DNA of 64,000 nucleotides, from NCBI GenBank assembly GCA_963575745.1, contig CAUYUJ010002102.1, positions 84,501 to 148,500 of the forward strand, in the 5' to 3' direction. This document shows positions 19,996 to 30,294 of the stretch, one piece after another. How positions within the stretch are numbered: the first letter of the stretch is position 1; every line of letters starts with the position of its first letter. The notes beneath the pieces are model-generated. The model saw nothing but the letters and a program-made list of their open reading frames with translations, made no database searches and was not told where the DNA came from. The position numbers and the translations under genes were made by a program. This stretch comes from Prorocentrum cordatum. Lineage: Eukaryota; Sar; Dinophyceae; Prorocentrales; Prorocentraceae.

Positions 19996-20547
19996 GAAAC
20001 ACACACGTGTCATCGGAATGGCTGGTCTCTTTGCTTTCACGGCACATCAGCTCAAGGACCCCTCGCGGACGCCATCCCGACTGCTAATCTTGAATTGCGT
20101 CCAGGCGACGTTGGCGCGGGGTGGCCTCAAGTCGGCATATGTCGACTGATCTGCACTGCGGTGGGGTCGTCCCGCACGCCCCCCCCGACAACCTGACCTT
20201 GTTGATCACGCAGGTCCGAACGGGGGACGCAGTTCTTGTGCGCGCGAGCATACGTGGGGCTGCCCAGAGCGAAGAAAGGTTAGTCAGGTCATCGGCTCGC
20301 ATCTCCCTCCCACCCCCACCGAATAACCCAGGATATCGATGTTCTGCTTTGTGGTGGTGTGGGAAGAGTCGCCAAACGCGTGCGCAGCGTGCCAGAAGAG
20401 GCAACACACACACACCACATGCGCGCCAGGAGATCCGGCACACGTGTGCCAAACGCGTCCGCGAATCAGTCCGAAAAGCGCGTTGACACTACGATGACGA
20501 CTACAATACTAGGAGAATGTAGGATAAAGTGCAGTCGACCGACTTGC
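19996..20547. other. Unique stretch, no gene recognised
   Basis: Overlapping frames on both strands of about 70-120 codons show no motif. The word CACACACACACCACATGCGC at 20405 is a short CA run. Confidence 0.35.
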
Positions 20548-20695
20548 CAGGAAGCTGGCCCAGTTTCTTGAGCACGTTCGCCCCCTCCAGCCTTGGCAAC
20601 AGACATTGCCCAAGGTTTGGTTCATGAAGCCTCCGGGAAGCTGACCCAGATTTCTTCAACGACAGCGTTCTTAGTCGCATTCCAGGCTGTAAGGT
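20548..20695. repeat. Dispersed element, family H copy 1
   Basis: GGAAGCTGGCCCAGTTTCTTGAGC near the start and GGGAAGCTGACCCAGATTTCTT downstream match 39977-40130 in the same order. On the minus strand both copies translate to related peptides (LKKSG-x-ASR-x5-NLG-x-C), suggesting the family derives from minus-strand coding sequence. Confidence 0.6.
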
Positions 20696-20985
20696 AAGAT
20701 CAGGTAAAAAACAAAGTCCTACAATCAATGTTCGTAGAATGCCAGAACAGATCATACACTAGGACACAGTACCATATATCATACATCATCTAATGTAAGA
20801 TGAGGCTTTCGCCAGAAAGTGAGAAACGATATCTCAAACAATCCACGTGGCGTCAGAGACCCATGCCCGAACCTGCGGCGGACACGCCCGCCTGGGCGAC
20901 CACGTGGGCCCTGCCTTGCAGCCGCGCCGCCTCCCCCGACGGCCCCGCCCACGAGCGCCGCACGATGCGGCTCGAGGCAGCAAAG
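20696..20985. other. Spacer, AT-richer then GC-rich
   Basis: From 20700 to 20800 is one of the AT-richest patches of the window (ATACACTAGGACACAGTACC and ATATCATACATCATC). From 20860 it is GC-rich. No gene is recognised. Confidence 0.35.
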
Positions 20986-20987
20986 TC

Positions 20988-21545
20988 CTCCTCCTCCTCC
21001 TCCTCCTCCTCCTCCTCCTCCTCCTCCTCCTCCTCCTCCTCCCTCTTAGGCAGGCCGCTGAGCGGGCGAGGCGCTTGTGGCGCCAGTCGCGCCCGCGCGC
21101 GCGCGGGCCTGGCCGGCCTGGCCCAATAGGAGCTCGGAGAAGCGGTGGAATAATGGGCACTCTTGCCTTCATTTCTGCCGTAGCGAGTGCTCGCCTGCAG
21201 GCTCCTCCTCCTCCTCCTCCTCCTCCTCCTCTCCTCCTCCTCCTCCTCCTCCTCCTCCTCCCTCCTCCTCCTCCTCCTCCCTCCTCTTCCTCCTCATCCT
21301 ACTCCTCCTCCCTCCCTCCTCTTCTCTCTCTTCCTCCTCCTCCCTCCTCCTCCTCCTCCTCCTCCTCCGCCCTTCTCCTCCTCCTCCTCCTCACCATCCG
21401 TCCTTCCTTCTCCTTCTTCTTCGCATTCTCCTTCTCCTTCTCCGCCGCCTCCCCCTCCTCTTCCTGCTCCTGCCGCCCCCCCTCCTCCCCCCCTCCCCCT
21501 CCACCTTCTCCTCCTCCTCCTCCTCCTCCTCCTCCTCCTCCTCCC
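20988..21545 (+). repeat. CTC/TCC microsatellite tracts
   Basis: Pure CTC repeats at 20990-21042, and again at 21200-21545 with CCCTCC variants. The word GATGCGGCTCGAGGCA flanks both: it occurs at 20964 and 21589 (and a variant at 21565), so the tracts may lie within a larger duplicated unit. Confidence 0.85.
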
Positions 21546-21549
21546 CCTT

Positions 21550-21973
21550 TCCTCACGGCAGAAGCAGTGCGGCTCGAGGCAGAAAAACGATGCGGCTCGA
21601 GGCATAAGCATACACCCACTTTCTTTTCTCCAGCCTGATTTTGTTGTTCGCGGGACACGTTTGACCGACGCTTCTGCCGAAACAAAGCAGTGTGGCGTTC
21701 AATAGTTCGTTTGCGGGCCAGTGTTCGGCCAATCCTCCGCAAACATAGGCAATGACAATGGTTTGTTTCCGCTCTCGGGTGCAAAACTCGCAGCGCCTCC
21801 GCCATACAAAGTACCGTCAAAAAATCATTTTCGCTTCCATTTCGGCCCGGCGCCTTTGCCAAATCTCAGTCTGCGGCAACTCAAAACCACGCTACCGAGA
21901 AACCCCACATACTTATAGTATGTCTGGAGTGATCAAAGCTGAAGTGAGCAATGCGAAATTGACGCAGGTTCCG
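21550..21973. other. Unique stretch, no gene recognised
   Basis: Only short open frames; nothing recognisable. Confidence 0.35.
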
Positions 21974-22147
21974 AGGTGGGGATTTTTCCATATCCACCGC
22001 CTGGAGGGCCAGTTTTCGGAGCCTCGGCAGGCGGTGGATGTGGAAGTATTCGGGCCCCCGGGGGCCTAAATAGATCCATATCCACCGCCCGCTGGGGCAC
22101 CAGGACGTCGGTTCCCAGGCGGTGGATATGGATAAATCCCCGCCTCG
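21974..22147. repeat. Compound foldback with CATATCCACCGCC arms
   Basis: GAGGTGGGGATTTTTCCATA at the left end is nearly the reverse complement of the right end (...AAATCCCCGCCTC). The 15-bp arm CCATATCCACCGCC or its complement occurs four times (about 21988, 22030, 22077, 22119), giving two inner hairpins within the outer inverted repeat. Confidence 0.75.
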
Positions 22148-22454
22148 CACAGGTGGCCGTTGCTTCGCCGATCCCGTTCGCGACGCTGGTCAAGAGGGGA
22201 GGAAGTCACCGAGGGCCCTTCTTCCAGGGCGGCAACGGGCGCAGCGGTCACGCAGGACACGGAACGCGATCTTCGGCGAGAAAAGCCTCCGACAGCGCGC
22301 ACCTCGCAAACGTCACAAACTCCCTATAAGACGGAGAGTCTCCGGGAGTACTCTTCGATAGAAGATCTCCGGCCGGCGGCGCTCCCACGACCTCACGCCG
22401 CCGGCAAGATCCATTGGCGCTCCCGAGCGAGAGCCTCGGTCTCCCGTGTCTCCG
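22148..22454. other. Spacer, no gene recognised
   Basis: GC-rich, with no supported frame or repeat. Confidence 0.3.
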
Positions 22455-22860
22455 TGCCACCCCCTGTGGTGTCGAGGAAGCGCCACTCCTGCCATGCCCT
22501 GCGAGCGCGTCACGGATAGAGGCCGCGCTGAGGGACCACCACCCTTTGCGCACCCTTTGTGGTGTCGAGAAAGAGCCACTCCTGCCACGCCCTGCGAGCG
22601 TGCCAGGGATAGAGGCCGCGCTGAGGGGCCACCCTCCGCGCGCCCCAGTGCCACTGCGGCCACGCCCTGCGAGCGTGCCAGGGATAGCGGCCGCGCTGAG
22701 GGGCCACCTTCTGCGCATCCCCTTGTGGTGTCGAGGAACTGACACTCCTGCCACGCTTTGCGGGCGTGTCACGGATAGCGGCCGCGCTGAGGGACCACCC
22801 TCTGCGCACCCCCTTTGGTGTCGAGAAAGTGCCATCTCTGCCATGCACTGCGAATCCTAC
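22455..22860 (+). repeat. ~93-bp minisatellite, about five copies
   Basis: The unit reads GTGGTGTCGAGGAA, CCACTCCTGCCA(C/T)GCCCTGCGAG, then GGATAG(A/C)GGCCGCGCTGAGG. It recurs near 22466, 22559, 22643 (shortened), 22724 and 22815. The minus-strand frames with repeated SAASIPGT peptides are its translation. Confidence 0.9.
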
Positions 22861-23230
22861 ACGTATGTTTTGTGTATGGCGTGTCATGTGTATGTGTATG
22901 ATATCTGTGCGGCTGTATCTGGACGTGTGTTTCATGTGGGTGCCCAGTATGTGTCATGTGTATGATGCGTGTGCGGATGTATCCGGACGTGTGTCTCATG
23001 TTGGTGCCCAGATGTGGCGCATACGTCGTGGGTGTGTGATGCAGTGAACACGCCATGCGTGCACTGGCGTTGTTAGTGTGTGTGTGTGTGGGTGTGTGTG
23101 TGTGTGTGCGTGTGCGAGTGTGTGCATGCGTGTGGCTGTATGTAGACGCGTGTCTCATGTACGCGTCGTGCGTGTATTGTGCGTGGGTGAGGAGGGAGGA
23201 GGGTGGGGAGGGGAGGCGGGTGTGTGTGAA
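22861..23230 (+). repeat. GT-rich low-complexity tract
   Basis: Degenerate TGTGTGTATGTG sequence with a loose repeat of TGTCTCATGTTGGTGCCCAG-like words (22935 and 22995). Confidence 0.7.
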
Positions 23231-23294
23231 CGCGGGTGCGACGCGGGTGGGAAAAAAAACAATAACCCCACTAAGCACGTGGGGAACTCAACAG

Positions 23295-23517
23295 CACGGT
23301 CAGGAACTTTGGCTTAACGTGTCGCGCCGCCGGTTCTGGCCCATCGCGCTTCGGCACGTCACGCTGTCCTCGTCGCGGTCCCCAGGCGTCAACGTCCCGA
23401 GCTGTTCCCAGCCTCCCGCCCCGCGAAGCGGAGCGACACGCTATCCGCTCGCAGGGCATAGCGTGTCGCTAGTGCCGCCGCCGCGACACGCTAAGCAAAA
23501 GCTCCCGACCGTAAACT
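23295..23517. repeat. Terminal-inverted-repeat element, family D copy 2
   Basis: The left end ACGGTCAGGAACTTTGGCTT continues AACGTGTCGCG. The right end is CGCGACACGCTAAGC, then a segment whose complement reads ACGGTCGGGAGC. The terminal inverted repeats are therefore ~30 bp. The interior is shared with 17373-17592 and 45063-45519. This copy has the cleanest ends. Confidence 0.75.
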
Positions 23518-25303
23518 TGCAGAGGTCCGCGCAGATTTCTTGGATAGACGCTGAACCCTCCGTCCTGGCGCGCGGAGCGCGCCGGGAGCGACGCTGGAGG
23601 CGCTGCCGGGGGGTCCAGCGGTACGAGGCAGCCTTAGATGACCAGCGCGAGCCAGCCCGATGCCCTCCCGTGCCGGCTGCGGAGCGATCTTGACCCGCCC
23701 CCCCTGCTCCCTGGCCCACCCTCGTGCTCGCTACACCGAACAGCCTCGTTGCCCAGGCGACCCCATGCCGCCCCGCAGCCGCCGCGCCTTCCCCGGGGGC
23801 CGCCCGCCGATGAGCGCCGCGCGATGAGGCGCCCGACGGCCGCCTCGCCGGCCGCCTTCGAGGCCTCGGTGCTCGGCAGCCGCGGCTCCAGCGGGGCGTC
23901 GCTGCTGAAGCAGCGCCGCCGGGCCGCCGCCGCCGCGCCCGCGGAGGCGCCGGGCACCGGCGGCGTCGCGCCCACGGGCGTGCCGCAGGCCGCCGCTGGC
24001 GCGCCCGCGGCCGCAGCGCCCGCGGCCGGTGCGCCCGCGGGCGGCGCGTCGGCCGCCGCTCGCGCGGCGGCAGGCGTCAGGGCGGCCTCGCTGGGCCTGG
24101 GCGCGTGGCCCGCGCTGAGCGGCGGCACCGCGCCGGCGGGCGCGCCGCAGGCCGCTGCCCGCCGCAAGGGTGCGCGCATCCGCTGACACCGCTTTGGGGT
24201 CGGGCACGAGCGCCCGTGGACGTGGACACGTTTTGGCCCCCGGGGGTCCGAATCTGCGCGAGAGCGTGATCCACCGCCGCTTTACTCTGGAAAAATCCCC
24301 CCCCTCTTCCTCCGGAACCCTGGGGTCCCCCCCCCGAATAATCCTCCCCCCCCCAAAGCGGTGGCGGGCACGAGTGCCCTCCCGCCCCCTGCGGGCGGGC
24401 AGGCGTCCACGGCCGCCGCTCCCCAGGGGGGCCCGAGGCGGGGCTTGCAGAAGCCGTGGGCATGGATGCATGACTGGGGGCGCTGGCCGAGCCTTCGGCC
24501 GACGTGGAGTGCCGCGGCGTTTCGGGGGAGCGCGGCGACATCGGCCAGAGTTGGGTCCCCGCAGGGGCCCCAGATTCTCGGGGGCCCCACCTCTGCCTCG
24601 GCGGCCAGCGCGGGCGTCGAGAATCCATGCCCGCGCACATCTGTCGCCGCGCCGTTTGTTCCGACGCGCGGCCCTGCGTCTTGGGGGGGGCGTTTCGACC
24701 ACCGGTGCAAATTCCGCCTCGAACGCGGAGCTTGTCGCGAGGTTGCCGTGGATTTGCAGTGGGGCTGCCGCGGTGCTGGCCTCGTCCACTCTGGCGCGTT
24801 CAGAACAAAAGGCGCGCCGACATACCCAGGCGGCGCGAGAGGAGGAGGAGGAAGAGGAGGCGGAGGCGGCTGGGGCCGCCGAGGGGTGCACGAGCTCCAC
24901 CAGCGCAGGGAGCTGCGCGGAGGCCTCCGAGGACCGCAGAGGGAGAGGCTGCGCAAGCCTGCGCTCTCGGAGCTCCGCGCGGGCCTCCCGGATATCGGCG
25001 CTGCCGCCCTGGTGCGCGGGGCGCAGGGGCGCCGCCGGGGCCCAGCGCCGGCCCAGCACCAGGGGGGCAGGCGGGTCCAGCGCCGATCTGCGCGGACCTC
25101 CGAGAGTTCCCCCCCGCACAGCGCCTTTGCACTTGTGCGGGCCCTTGCACTGCGCGGCTGGCACGCGGGAATTGGACAGGCCTGCCGAGGCTCCGCCCGG
25201 CGCCCAGTCGTGGGCGCCTCCGGGGCGCCTCCTTGCGCTCGCGGTGGGTCTGCTGAGGTTTCCAGTTGGTGCCCAGTTGGTGCCCAGTCGAGGGCGCTTC
25301 TCC
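23518..25303. other. Very GC-rich stretch, coding status undecided
   Basis: Long frames are open on both strands (up to 562 codons on the minus strand), but they overlap each other. The minus-strand frame even runs through the family C element at 25304, so length alone is not evidence. At 23824-24186 the plus frame is Ala/Gly/Pro-rich from GCGCCCGCGGCC-type words. No domain is recognised. Confidence 0.35.
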
Positions 25304-25380
25304 CAGGAGGGAAAGAAACACACAGACACAATGCATCGTCGACTCCAAGGAGAATATGGGAAAATATTATCCCGGCAACG
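25304..25380 (+). repeat. Dispersed element, family C copy 2 (5' part)
   Basis: CAGGAGGGAAAGAAACACAC, then AGACACAAT, GTCGACTCC and TATGGGAAAATAT match the first half of the 45981 copy. The T/G-rich 3' half is missing. Confidence 0.7.
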
Positions 25381-25499
25381 CAACCTAACAGCGATGTGTA
25401 GGAGCATATATGGAAGCATTCCCCTTAAGATTCATATGATAATCCAGTTGTAAAATTCTGCTGCTCTCGCAGTCGTAGTCGCATTCGCGATGACAGTCG

Positions 25500-26948
25500 C
25501 AGTGGCAACGGCAGTCGCAGTCACAGCCTCAGCCTCAGCCTGCCTCAGCCTCAGCCTCAGCCTGCCTCCTCAGCCTCAGCCTCAGCCTCAGCCTCAGCCT
25601 CAGCCTCAGCCTCAGCCTTCAGCCTCAGCATCAATCTGCCTTCAGCCTCGGCCTCAGCCTCAGCCTGCCTCAGCCGCAGCCTGCATCAGCCTCAGCCTCA
25701 GCCTCAGCCTGCCTCAGCATCAGCCTGCCTCAGCCTCAGCCTCAGCCTGCCTCAGCCTCAGCCTCGGCCTGCTTCAGCCTCAGCCTCAGTCTGCCTTCAG
25801 CCTCGGCCTCAGCCTCAGCCTGCCTCAGCCTCAGCCTGCATCAGCCTCAGCCTCAGCCTCAGCCTGCCTCAGCATCAGCCTGCCTCAGCCTCAGCCTCAG
25901 CCTGCCTCAGCCTCAGCCTCAGCCTGCTTCAGCCTCAGCCTCAGTCGCCTTCAGCCTCGGCCTCAGCCTCAGCCTGCCTCAGCCTCAGCCTGCATCAGCC
26001 TCAGCCTCAGCCTCAGCCTCAGCCTCAGCCTGCATCAGCATCAGCCTGCCTCAGCCTCAGCCTCAGCCTGCCTCAGCCTCAGCCTCAGCCTGCTTCAGCC
26101 TCAGCCTCAGTCTGCCTTCAGCCTCGGTGTCAGCCTCAGGCTGCCTCAGCCTCAGCCTGCATCATCCTCAGCCTCAGCCTCAGCCTGCCTCAGCATCAGC
26201 CTGCCTCAGCCTCAGCCTCAGCCTGCCTCAGCCTCAGCCTCAGCCTGCTTCAGCCTCAGCCTCAGTCTGCCTTCAGCCTCGCCCTCAGCCTCAGCCTGCC
26301 TCAGCCTCAGCCTGCATCAGCCTCAGCCTCAGCCTCAGCCTGCTTCAGCCGCCTAGCCTCAGCCTGCCTCAGCCTCAGCCTCAGCCTGCTTCAGCCTCAG
26401 CCTCAGTCTGCCTTCAGCCTCGGCCTCAGCCTCAGCCTGCCTCAGCCTCAGCCTGCATCAGCCTCAGCCTCAGCCTCAGCCTGCCTCAGCATCAGCCTGC
26501 CTCAGCCTCAGCCTCAGCCTGCCTCAGCCTCAGCCTCAGCCTGCTTCAGCCTCAGCCTCAGTCTGCCTTCAGCCTCGGCCTCAGCCTCAGCCTGCCTCAG
26601 CCTCAGCCTGCATCAGCCTCAGCCTCAGCCTCAGCCTGCCTCAGCATCAGCCTGCCTCAGCCTCAGCCTCAGCCTGCCTCAGCCTCAGCCTCAGCCTGCT
26701 TCAGCCTCAGCCTCAGTCTGCCTTCAGCCTCGGCCTCAGCCTCAGCCTGCCTCAGCCTCAGCCTGCATCAGCCTCAGCGTCAGCCTCAGCCTGCCTCAGC
26801 ATCAGCCTGCCTCAGCCTCAGCCTCAGCCTGCCTCTGCCTCAGCCTCAGCCTGCTTCAGCCTCAGCCTCAATCTGCCTTCAGCCTCGGCCTCAGCCTCAG
26901 CCTGCCTCAGCCTCAGCCTGCCTCAGCCTCATCATCAGCCTGCCTCAG
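25500..26948 (+). repeat. CAGCCT array with a 155-bp higher-order period
   Basis: The basic unit is CAGCCT. The marker TCTGCCTTCAGCCTCG recurs at about 25635, 25790, 25944 (variant), 26110, 26265, 26406, 26562, 26717 and 26872, mostly 155 bp apart. The Ser/Ala/Gln/Pro frames are translations of the array. Confidence 0.95.
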
Positions 26949-27294
26949 CATTCAAAATGTGGCCCGGGAATAGAGTTCTGGGAACTCGAAGACCACGAAG
27001 TGGCCCACAGTTGGCTCCGGGCATCCAAAATGTGGCCCGGGAATGGAGTTCTGGGAACTCGAAGACCACGAAGTGGCCTACAGTTGGCTCCGGGCATCCA
27101 ACATGTGGCCCGGGAATGGAGTTCTGGGAAGTCGAAGAGCACGAAGTGGCCTACAGTTGGCTCCGGGCATCCAAAATGTGGCCCGGGAATGGAGTTCTGG
27201 GAAGTCGAAGAGCACGAAGTGGCCTACAGTTGGCTCCGGGCATTCAAAATGTGGCCCGGGAATGGAGTTCTGGGAGGTCGAAGAGCACGAAGTG
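26949..27294 (+). repeat. 73-bp minisatellite, five copies
   Basis: Units start at 26949, 27022, 27095, 27168 and 27241 with CAT(T/C)CAAAATGTGGCCCGGG and continue with GTTCTGGGAA and CACGAAGTGGCC. Spacing is exactly 73 bp; the last copy is partial. It abuts the CAGCCT array. Confidence 0.95.
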
Positions 27295-27417
27295 TGTGAC
27301 TGTTTGCTTAAAACGAGCCCGGCCCTCGCCTGTCCGGCTCCCGCCCAGACCCCCCTGGGGAGTCATCAGATGCTCTTTTGACCCCATTAGAAACCTATCA
27401 GTCTTCGCTGTTAGGTA

Positions 27418-27512
27418 ATGGGAAGTGGGGGGAAGACGAAAACCCAGAAAATATGGAAGAACAAATGGGGAATCCTGCTATGTGTGTCTATTTATTTGTG
27501 CGTCCCTGGGCC
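27418..27512 (+). repeat. Dispersed element, family C copy 3 (3' part)
   Basis: ATGGGAAGTGGGGGGAAGAC, AAACCCAGAAAATATGGA, TATTTATTTGTGCGTCCCTG and GGCCCC match the second half of the family. The AAACACACAGACACAA start is missing. Confidence 0.7.
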
Positions 27513-28540
27513 CCTTTTCGTTCCTTTGCGCACCCTGCTCTGGGCGGGTCTGCCGGGCTTCCGCGCGGTGCCCACGGTGGGCGCTCGGCTGGGGCCGCCT
27601 CGGGAGCGCCCCTCGTGCTGGGCGGGTGTGCCGAGGTTGCACGCTGCGCCCAGTTGGTGCCCAAGCGTGGCCGCCTCGTTGGCGCGGCGCCCCTGGCGCC
27701 GGGTGGGTTTGCCGAGGGTTCGCCCCGGAATCCGGGCGGTGCCCCGTCGTGGGCGCCTTATATGGGCGCAGCCTGCGCCGGGTGGCTGCCTCGAGCTCGT
27801 GTCGCACCGCCTGCACGCATGGAGCTTCTCGCGCGCTTCGCCGGGTGCGCAGCCTGCGCCGCGCGCGTGGCGCCCACGCAGGCGGCACCCTGCACGGCGC
27901 GCACCGTGCAGCCTGCAGCAAACGGATGGTACACCTTAGGCGATGCTTAAGAAAACCTAAGTTTTCGGCCAGAGTCTCGACTATTCTTAACGTTTCAATG
28001 TAAATCTTAAGATTTGAATAGAAATGATGGGTTTTTATTCAAGTTCTGAGACTGTGAATTTCTTAACCCATGATTTCTAAAGCATTTCGCAGGGTGTACA
28101 TCGAAGAGCCAAGGCTGGCCGACGTGCGTGTCCGTGCCGCTCTCCGTGACCTCTGCCGGGGCCTCTTCTCTTTTCCTCCGTCCGCGGCCCCAGGGCCCCC
28201 GACCACCTCCCTGGGGCTAAGTCGGGCCTGCCCCCCTACTCGAAGAATCGTCGAAAAACAGTCTGGGCACGAGTTGTGAACACCATGTTTGGGGTATTTT
28301 GAGGTACTGTTTGGCTCTCTTTATCTCTTCGTCCGAACTCAGCCCTGTATGGGGACAGGCCCGACTGAGCCCTGGGGGCAGCTTCGAGTCCCGTCCCGGA
28401 CTGGTGCTTGGTGGCGATCTGGCGCCCGAGAGCAGCTCCCGCTGGGGCCGAAACGAAGGAACACCCTCGGGAGGTTGCAGTCCGCATCGGCGCCAGTGTA
28501 TCTATCTCTGTGGTCGACAACCTGCGGGATCCAGCATAAT
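27513..28540. other. GC-rich stretch, no gene recognised
   Basis: Overlapping frames are open on both strands to about 27940. A more AT-rich patch (27950-28080) follows with several TAAG words. No domain, RNA gene or repeat was recognised. Confidence 0.35.
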
Positions 28541-28728
28541 TCGGGGGCGGAAAAGAAGGGGGGTGATGACTAGGGGTGTGTGGATATCATAGTGGGGGCC
28601 ATGATATTTCCCCTGATTTCATGGCGTTCCTTCTGATTTCATTACGTCCCTGGCCCCCCCGTTGGGCCGCGCACATGCCGCTGGTCAAGATTTGCACCCC
28701 CCCCCCTCTTGGACACCCCCCTCTTGGC
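28541..28728 (+). repeat. Dispersed element, family E copy 1
   Basis: It starts TCGGGGGCGGAAAAGAAGGG, then GATGACTAGGGG, a near-palindrome GGATATCATAGTGGGGGCCA + TGATAT, and ends CCCCCTCTTGGACACCCCCC. The ends are inverted (GGGGGCG...AAGAGGGGGG type). Copies are at 45552, 47071 and, partial, 49735. This one is uninterrupted between GATGACTAGGGG and GGATATC. Confidence 0.7.
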
Positions 28729-29316
28729 CCCGCTCCCGAATATTCCCCCTTCCGAGTTCTTCCCGAATCCCGGCGCGATCCGGCTCATGCCTGGGCCAGT
28801 GGATCTGCTCCGAGTTTGGTTCCACCGCCTGCAGTCCCGTGGTCGTCCTTGAGAAGACCTCCCAGGCGCAGCCTCCCAGGAGCTGTCCGCATCGACAGAG
28901 GTCTTCCCTCCCTCCCTCCCTCCCTCTTTTCTCTCCTCTTCTGCCTGCCGCTACCGGGCCCCGGCCCCTCTGTCATCGTCTGCTTGCTCGCTCTCCTCTT
29001 CCTTCCTCCCCCCCCACCCCTCCCTCTCCTCCTTCCTTCCCCCTCCTCCTCCCTCTGCTTCCTCCTCTTCCTCTGGGCCTTCTCTTGCAGAGGAGTTGCC
29101 TCCGAAGGTCGGGGACAAGTAAGACAGGTCTGGTGTGCCGATCGCTTTTTCACGGGCCCGTCCTGGATTTTGACGGTCCAGTTTTCCTAGCGTTTGCAGC
29201 GGGAGCTCGCGTCACATCTCAGGCTGGGCCCCGTCATTCCCCTGACGGCCCTGTCGGGCTGACCCCAGTTCCCGAGAACCCCAGTTTTGCTTCCCCCCCC
29301 CCCCCGACTGGCAAGG
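28729..29316. other. Spacer with a CT-rich tract
   Basis: CCCTCCCTCC at 28905-28930 and CT-rich DNA at 28985-29085. No gene is recognised. Confidence 0.4.
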
Positions 29317-29793
29317 CTTCGCACTGCGCACAGGCGGCGCCCCCAGGCAGTCCTGGCTGGCCTCAACGGGCACCCCGAGCAGCCCCACACGGCCTCAAGA
29401 TAGGCCTCCCGAGTGGCCCGGGGCGGTCTCAAGGCTCCCACTCCGGAGCGCGGAGCGCCCCATAGGGGCGCCGCCGGAGGCGGCGCCCGGGTGCGGAGAC
29501 CGCCCCGGGGCTACTCGAGAGGCCTGCTGAGCCCGGCTGGAAGTGCCTGGGGGGGGCCTCTTTCGACTAGGCGTAAGAGTGACCTTTCGCCGGAGTGACC
29601 TTTGGTGCGGGTGCAGATGGGCCCCCAGATGGCCGAGAACGGAGCAGGAGCAGCGGCTGGCGCGCTTGTTTTTGACCCCCCCGCGGTCCCAAAAAGCCGC
29701 GCACCAAAGGTCACTCTGACCCAGGGTCACTCTTGCGTGTAGCCGACTCTTGGGGCCAGCCGGGACTGCCTGCGGGGGCTGCCTCTGCGCCAC
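29317..29793. repeat. Composite inverted repeat, three related arms
   Basis: GGCCTCCCGAGTGGCCCGGG, continuing GCGGTCTC (29403-29430), pairs with GAGACCGCCCCGGGGCTACT (29497-29523). GAGTGACCTTTGGTGCG (near 29592) pairs with the complement near 29700-29725. The outer arms near 29330 (CCCCCAGGCAGTCCTGGCTG) and 29760 pair with each other. The result is a set of nested hairpins. Confidence 0.65.
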
Positions 29794-29811
29794 GGGGAGT
29801 CAGAGGACCCT

Positions 29812-29975
29812 CGGCAGTCCTGACGTCGGCGCCCAAAAAGGCGTCGGCACATTCCCCATGGGACCGGCTTTTCGTCCCGAGTCGTGTTGTGCGCAGTCCT
29901 GGGGCCCGGCGAGGGCCCCCAGAGGCCAACGATAGCAACACACCGCCCGTCGTGGTTTCTCATGGCGCCAGGGGG
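29812..29975 (-). repeat. Dispersed element, family F copy 3
   Basis: On the minus strand it reads CCACGACGGGCGG, GGCCTCTGGGGGCCCTCGCC and CGGGACGAAAAGCCGGTCCC, matching the other F copies in order. Confidence 0.65.
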
Positions 29976-30294
29976 CCCTGGTCTGCCGATCCAGGCACCG
30001 ATTGAGGATCCTCGATCGTCCATGCCCGGGTTTGTGAGGATCGAGGAGGCCTTCGGTCATCGTCGAGGATCATGGGATCTTCGATGTGCTATCGAGGAAT
30101 CCTCGAACGCTCGGGCGTGCACGATGCATGCTCCCACCTGGCACGCACATTCGTGGACCAGTGGCGGGGCCAAGAGAGCGAAGCCAGACGAAAGGGGGGG
30201 ATAGGGAAAGGGGGGGGGTGCGAAATCTGCTGCATTCGGCTGGTTTCGGCCCTACCGAGGGGCCCGTTCCTCGATACCTGGCCAGCTCTGGCGC
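29976..30294. other. Spacer with GAGGATC words
   Basis: GAGGATC or its near-complement recurs six times at 30000-30110. No gene is recognised. Confidence 0.35.

Noticed and set aside
23731-25419. 562-codon open frame on the minus strand
   Set aside because: It overlaps equally long plus-strand frames, has GC-driven Arg/Ala/Pro composition, and its N-terminal part runs through the family C element at 25304.
25490-27299. Ser/Gln/Pro-rich frames of 288 and 390 codons
   Set aside because: They are translations of the CAGCCT array and the 73-bp array; the latter is not a multiple of three and shows all frames.
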